From Paraktedonobacter sp035294465 (GTDB lineage: Bacteria > Chloroflexota > Ktedonobacteria > Ktedonobacterales > Ktedonobacteraceae): DNA of 26,298 nucleotides. Position numbers and translations under genes: made by a program. Below, one piece after another: positions 22,115 to 26,298 of the stretch. Under the pieces are notes generated by a model. That model did no database searches, had not been told where the DNA came from, and worked only from the letters and a program-made list of their open reading frames with translations. Each line of letters starts with the position of its first letter. The first letter of the stretch is position 1. The stretch is from positions 1-26,298 of the forward strand of contig DATGKW010000003.1 of NCBI GenBank assembly GCA_035294465.1. Reading direction: 5' to 3'.

Positions 22115-24499
22115 ATGGATATTTTCATGGAGAGACAAAAACAAGATCCGAAAGAGCAAGGCAGAAGAGACCTGCCAGAAAACCGTGGGATATATCTCTA
22201 CCGTATGGCCCTGGCCTATGGACGCTTTATTCATCGTTTCCGCTGGCCTTTCCTCGCCCTCTGGTTTATCATATTTGCAGTGAGCGTAAGCTTTATGATC
22301 CAGACGGTGGGCCTGCTGAATGGTGGCAATACCTCGATCAGTGGTAGTGAATCGGTGCAGGTGAGTACTCTGCTCAAAACACAATTCCACCGGACCAGTT
22401 CACAGGTACTGATAGCGCTACAATCTTCTTCTACTTCCGTTGCTGACCCGGCTTATCAGCGAGAAATCGCGCTCCTGGCAACCAAACTACGTGCGCAGTC
22501 TACTGTCCAGAGCGTCACAACCAGCCCGGCGGGAGCTGATGGGCGAACCACCATACTGCTTGTAGAATCGCGAGCGAACGCTGAACTGCCAATCTCCAGT
22601 CTACGCCATCTGCTCGCCGCAACTACCGGACCGGCCAGAGCCTATCTTACCGGCGGTCCGGCCATTGATAATGAAATCGTCACTACCTCGCGGAGCGATG
22701 TGGAACACGCCGATTTGTTCGCGCTGCCAATTGCCTTAGTAATCCTGCTGGTCGTCTTCGGCACCCTGGTTGCTGCCTGCATGCCGCTCTTACTAGCTAT
22801 TGTAGCAGTTCCCCTGGCCTTCGCCCTGCTCTATCCCGTAGTTTTGCACGAATCGGTCAGCGTCTACGTTCTGAGCGTGGCTTCCATCGTGGGTCTGGGA
22901 ATCGCCATCGACTACAGCCTGTTCATTATCCGCCGCTTTCGCGAGGAACTGGTCCTGGGTTTTGCGCCCGAAGAGGCTATCGGTTGGACCCTGGCCACGG
23001 CGGGCGAGGCGATTCTCTTCAGTGGCCTGATTGTGATGATCGGCTTTACCGCGCTACTCTTTATCGGCATCCCTATTACAACCTCCGTTGGGCTTGGTGG
23101 ACTGCTGATTGTTCTCTCTACTGTGCTGGCCGCACTCAGCTTTCTGCCGGCCCTGCTCTGCGTGCTGGGACCGCATATCAACGCGCTGCGCATGCCCTAC
23201 CTCTGGCGCATTACCATGGCAGCTAGAGAAGGAGAGATGGACAAATCCGGTGCGCATGGGAAACAGGAACACTTCTGGCGCACGTTGGCCCTGCACGTGA
23301 TGCGTCGCCCGATGCTGGTAGTCATCCTGGTGTGCGCTGCGCTGATTGCCCTGGGCTGGCCCGTCTTCTCCATGCGTATCGGCTCAACAGGGGTGGATTC
23401 GCTACCCACCAGTTCAGAAGCTCGGCAGGGGCTGGAGATCCTGACGGCACAATATCCCTCCTTCCGCGACCAAACCATTGACCTCGTCGTCGAAACTACC
23501 GATCATTCCAGCATGCTCACTACCGAGAATCTGCAACATTTGGCCCGCCTGACCAACTGGCTACGCGTACAGGCACACGTGACAGGCGTAACCAGCCTCG
23601 TGCAGTTGCCCGCCAGCCCGCACACGCCCTCACTCACGCAAGCGCAATTGATCTCACTCTACGCCAGTGGCGGATATCGACAGAATCAGATGCTGGCGCA
23701 GTTTGTTGCCCAGAACACAGCCAGTGGAATGACATACGTCGCGGTTAGTTCCAACGCCACACTGGATAGCGATGCGGGCAATACGCAGATCGACTTCCTG
23801 CGCACACATGCCTCCAGCGTAGCACCGGGCTTCAAAGTACTGGTAGGCGGCGACCAGGCATCAGATCTGGACTTCAACCGCGCTCTTTTTGGGCACTTTC
23901 CTCTGGCCATCCTTTTCCTCTTGCTCGCTACCTTTATCCTGCTGACCATTATGTTCCGTTCGCTCCTGATCCCGCTAAAAGCTGTGATTATGAACGTTGT
24001 TTCAATTAGCGCGGCTTACGGAGTGTTGGTGTTTATCTTCCAATGGGGCTACCTCAGCAGCCTCCTGGGCTTTACAAGCGCTGGCTACGTAGACAACCTG
24101 ATTCCCATCATCCTCTTCTGTGTCCTCTTTGGCCTCTCGATGGACTACGAAGTGTTCCTGCTCAGCCGCGTGCGCGAGGAATGGACACGAACAAACAACA
24201 ATCGCCTGGCGGTCGTCTGCGGCCTGGAAAAGACCGGCAGCGTAATCACCAATGCGGCCCTGCTCTTTCTGGTAGTGACTATCTCTTTTATCTTCACCAG
24301 CCAGCTCGACACCAAAGAGATGGGCGTAGGTATGACTGTGGCAATTCTTGTAGATGCCACGGTCATCCGCTCATTGCTCGTGCCCGCGACAATGCGCCTG
24401 CTAGGTCGCTGGAACTGGTGGTTCCCCGGACTTAAAACACCTCCAAAACAGCAAAAAGCGGCCCCCGAAGCCATTCCAGAGGCCGTAGAAGTACACTAA
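22115..24499 (+). CDS. MMPL family RND transporter
   Basis: This 794-residue protein has two homologous halves. Each has one membrane helix, a large extracytoplasmic loop and then a cluster of about five helices; the first helix is FLALWFIIFAVSVSFM and the second half opens PMLVVILVCAALIALGW. The proton-relay Asp-Tyr pairs of the MMPL family are present: IAIDYSLFIIRRFREEL (Asp266, Tyr267) and LSMDYEVFLLSRVREEW (Asp677, Tyr678). MMPL proteins use the proton gradient to export lipids or hydrophobic compounds; in this lineage the substrate is unknown. ATG 22115 is taken because it is the first after the promoter, although no ribosome-binding site precedes it; ATG 22127 is an alternative. The natural C-terminus lies only 37 bases from the integrase gene. 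Confidence 0.93.
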   Translation: MDIFMERQKQDPKEQGRRDLPENRGIYLYRMALAYGRFIHRFRWPFLALWFIIFAVSVSFMIQTVGLLNGGNTSISGSESVQVSTLLKTQFHRTSSQVLIALQSSSTSVADPAYQREIALLATKLRAQSTVQSVTTSPAGADGRTTILLVESRANAELPISSLRHLLAATTGPARAYLTGGPAIDNEIVTTSRSDVEHADLFALPIALVILLVVFGTLVAACMPLLLAIVAVPLAFALLYPVVLHESVSVYVLSVASIVGLGIAIDYSLFIIRRFREELVLGFAPEEAIGWTLATAGEAILFSGLIVMIGFTALLFIGIPITTSVGLGGLLIVLSTVLAALSFLPALLCVLGPHINALRMPYLWRITMAAREGEMDKSGAHGKQEHFWRTLALHVMRRPMLVVILVCAALIALGWPVFSMRIGSTGVDSLPTSSEARQGLEILTAQYPSFRDQTIDLVVETTDHSSMLTTENLQHLARLTNWLRVQAHVTGVTSLVQLPASPHTPSLTQAQLISLYASGGYRQNQMLAQFVAQNTASGMTYVAVSSNATLDSDAGNTQIDFLRTHASSVAPGFKVLVGGDQASDLDFNRALFGHFPLAILFLLLATFILLTIMFRSLLIPLKAVIMNVVSISAAYGVLVFIFQWGYLSSLLGFTSAGYVDNLIPIILFCVLFGLSMDYEVFLLSRVREEWTRTNNNRLAVVCGLEKTGSVITNAALLFLVVTISFIFTSQLDTKEMGVGMTVAILVDATVIRSLLVPATMRLLGRWNWWFPGLKTPPKQQKAAPEAIPEAVEVH

Positions 24500-24509
24500 A
24501 AACTTACAC

Positions 24510-24529
24510 TGACAGCACCTTTGACAGCA
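24510..24529. repeat. direct repeat at the integrase-side junction
   Basis: TGACAGCA occurs at 24510-24517 and 24522-24529 with a 4-base spacer, between the MMPL stop codon and the integrase stop codon. The 12-base period and the position at the presumed element edge fit arm-type or accessory sites for a recombinase, or part of an attachment site. The other end of the element is not in the window. Confidence 0.4.
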
Positions 24530-24535
24530 AACACA

Positions 24536-25654
24536 TCATAAACGCCGCCCAAACATATCATCCATTTTATCTTTCACCTCTCTCTGCATATTTGGCAAAA
24601 CATGCCCGTACATCCCTAAAGTTACTGAAATGCTACTATGACCTAGCAACTCCTGAACCACCTTAACGTTTACTCCCGCTGCCAAGAGCAAAGTAGCCGC
24701 ACTATGCCGCAAATCATGAAGCCGCACCACAGGCAGACCAGCCTGAGCCAGAAGAACCTTGAACCGCTTGAGAAGGTGAGAATCATCCATATAGTTTCCA
24801 AATCGACCAGGAAAAACTAACCCACGATCATTCCAATAAGCAGACCTACTCAGGCAATCAACATACTTCCGCTGCTCACAAAGCGCATCAATAGCCACCC
24901 GAGGAAGATTGACCGAACGCATACCACTCACTGTTTTCGTCTCATTCTCCACATAACCCAAACCAGTAAGACGACCCACCGTCCGATGAATACGAACAAC
25001 GCCTGTAACCAAATCCACATCATCCCACCGAAGCGCAAGCAGCTCACCACGCCTAGCCCCAGTCGTAACCGCCACCAGCAAAAACGGCCAGAGCCAGTGA
25101 CCGCGCGTAGCTTCAATAAGCCGTTGGCATTCCTCCTGAGTAAACGGGTGAGCCTCATAGACACCCACACGCGGCAAAGTGACATACTCACAAACATTCT
25201 GCGCTAGCAAACCATCACGTACAGCTTCTTTCAAAGCGCCACTCAGAAGCACATGAATCACCTTAATCGTTCGAGGACTCAAACCCTCACCCAGTTTTCG
25301 AGCATAGAAAGACTGGACATGCTGACGCGTCAAATCTGAGAGCCGCAGATGCCCAAAAGCAGGTATCAAATGATTTTTTAGCAAACCACGATACTTTTGA
25401 ACTGAACTAACACGAAGCTGCAACCGGTAAGAATCCTCTAACCAATGGGTAAGATACTGCGCCACCGTCTGTTTCGGCCCAAGCACGATCTTCCCCGCAC
25501 GCAAATCAGCCAGGTACGCATCAAGCTTCTGCCTTGCTTCCGTCTTCGTCCTGCCATACCTGGTAATCCGTTTGCCCTCATACATCGCGCTAGCCGCCGC
25601 ACGGCCATCCTTGCGCATATACACCGAGCCTTCTCCACGCGTTCGCCTTGTCAT
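24536..25654 (-). CDS. tyrosine recombinase / phage-type integrase
   Basis: From ATG 25654 the protein has 372 residues. It opens TRRTRGEGSVYMRKDGR, the usual start of AP2-like arm-binding domains in this integrase group. A SAM-like core-binding domain follows, then the catalytic domain. All catalytic residues are present (numbered from the longer frame at 25795; subtract 47 for this start): Arg248 in TTGARRGELLALRW, Lys287 in ENETKT, His360 and Arg363 in HDLRHSAATLL, His386 in LLGHSS, nucleophile Tyr396 in GMYGHV. It should insert and excise the element to its right. The frame is also open to ATG 25795, which has an AAGGGGAAGC ribosome-binding site; that form would add a 47-residue hydrophobic extension and overlap the Rep gene by 67 bases. 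The family length favours 25654. Confidence 0.9.
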   Translation of the reverse strand: MTRRTRGEGSVYMRKDGRAAASAMYEGKRITRYGRTKTEARQKLDAYLADLRAGKIVLGPKQTVAQYLTHWLEDSYRLQLRVSSVQKYRGLLKNHLIPAFGHLRLSDLTRQHVQSFYARKLGEGLSPRTIKVIHVLLSGALKEAVRDGLLAQNVCEYVTLPRVGVYEAHPFTQEECQRLIEATRGHWLWPFLLVAVTTGARRGELLALRWDDVDLVTGVVRIHRTVGRLTGLGYVENETKTVSGMRSVNLPRVAIDALCEQRKYVDCLSRSAYWNDRGLVFPGRFGNYMDDSHLLKRFKVLLAQAGLPVVRLHDLRHSAATLLLAAGVNVKVVQELLGHSSISVTLGMYGHVLPNMQREVKDKMDDMFGRRL

Positions 25655-25728
25655 AGCTGTTTTTCGCCGCTGGGCATAGACACAGATCATGCTGCCTACC
25701 CAACCGAGCAGCAGACCACCAGCACCAG

Positions 25729-26298
25729 TCAAGCCACCGCTACGAGCTGACTGTACAGCCGTTGCCGGTACCGCACTTCCGCTGAAAAACTCCATTGCTT
25801 CCCCTTACGCTTCTCACGCTCTTCGCGTTCTTGCTGGTAATCCAGCGCATTCGGGTAGAAGTGGTGAAGCACCGTCGAGATATCTTCATCATCAGGACAC
25901 GGGCACTCCCGGAGATACCACGCATGCAGCGTGATAAAGCACCCGACAAGTTGCGCGACAAGTTGCTGCATATTCGCGACCCGCTTCTGTTCCCTGATGA
26001 TCGGTCCCATGTCGATATCAGACGCGGGAAGCCCCTGCTGATAGGCCCGCTGCACACCCCCCCACGCTGCGTGGACTTGCCAGCGCGTCCGATTGGAATC
26101 CGCTTCAGGAACAACATAGCGCAGCCATTTTTGCGTCCCATATTGCCACATCCCAGAGAGCTTGGTGGGCAGATCATAGGCCGAAGTGATTCCCATCTCG
26201 CGCAAGGCTGGCCGCTTGAAACGCAGTTCTACCCGCCAGACCTCGGCTATGCCATCCCATCCCGCCGCTTTCCAGAGTTCATAAAACCACGTGGTCGC
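25729..26298 (-). CDS. Rep-like replication initiation protein, C-terminal part (runs off window)
   Basis: The frame stays open from the window edge, giving 189 residues and a TGA at 25729-25731; the N-terminus lies outside. The visible part reads WFYELWKAAGWDGIAEVWRV, then ELRFKRPALREMGI, MWQYGTQKWLRYVVPEADSN and RTRWQVHAAW. From memory this resembles the C-terminal half of replication initiators carried by plasmids and integrative elements in Gram-positive and Chloroflexota genomes, where WRVEFRxKR-type strands follow the catalytic domain. The catalytic residues would lie in the missing part and cannot be checked. The end is charged and helical (EREEREKRKGKQW). The integrase gene follows on the same strand, which fits a Rep-Int module at one end of an integrative conjugative or mobilisable element. 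Confidence 0.55.
   Translation of the reverse strand, partial: ATTWFYELWKAAGWDGIAEVWRVELRFKRPALREMGITSAYDLPTKLSGMWQYGTQKWLRYVVPEADSNRTRWQVHAAWGGVQRAYQQGLPASDIDMGPIIREQKRVANMQQLVAQLVGCFITLHAWYLRECPCPDDEDISTVLHHFYPNALDYQQEREEREKRKGKQWSFSAEVRYRQRLYSQLVAVA

Noticed and set aside
24480..24540. tRNA gene as integration target next to the integrase
   Set aside because: No TTCGA-type T-loop or acceptor stem is present in the junction; no tRNA was recognised anywhere in the window.

Overview
The window is about 26.3 kb of a bacterial chromosome with dense genes on both strands and moderately high GC. The gene families (a riboflavin ABC transporter behind an FMN riboswitch, a DUF1464-type protein, stand-alone CoxG-like proteins, a large GAF/PAS histidine kinase and a plasmid-style Rep plus integrase) point to the Chloroflexota, most likely a Ktedonobacteria-type genome. 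That assignment is an inference from protein style. No rRNA or tRNA was found to confirm it.

Layout. Positions 1-87 hold the possible tail of an unrecognised gene. From 383 to 6502 lie a YihY/BrkB membrane protein, a DUF1464-like ASKHA-fold protein (minus strand), a soluble 986-residue GAF-GAF-PAS-GAF histidine kinase, and an unrecognised 241-residue protein that meets the kinase tail to tail with a 4-base overlap. From 6671 to 10854 are two CoxG-like SRPBCC proteins (the second in an operon with a SAM methyltransferase), an enoyl-CoA hydratase/isomerase and an RlmI-type rRNA methyltransferase. From 11046 to 16808 are a GH15 glucoamylase/trehalase-like enzyme, a lipoate ligase/octanoyltransferase-family protein, a metallophosphoesterase, and a DoxX plus PIG-L deacetylase pair.

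The clearest regulated system is at 16911-19185. A complete FMN riboswitch precedes a long structured leader, an ABC permease and an NMT1/THI5-like lipoprotein, which fits a RibXY riboflavin importer. No ATPase gene is present in the window. The leader carries a second copy of the riboswitch P1 5' strand and a possible hairpin that masks the permease ribosome-binding site. A MarR regulator with a NUDIX hydrolase follows on the minus strand, then a zinc-ribbon two-TM protein and an MMPL/RND transporter (22115-24499) with a strong promoter only a few bases upstream of its start.

The right end (about 24500-26298) appears to be the edge of an integrative element: a complete tyrosine recombinase, a truncated Rep-like replication protein running off the window, a lower GC content in sampled lines, and a short direct repeat at the junction with the MMPL gene.

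Several promoters share an extended -10 of the form TGnTAtaaT. Clear intrinsic terminators lie at 7262-7291 and 10992-11028. No CRISPR array or insertion sequence was seen.
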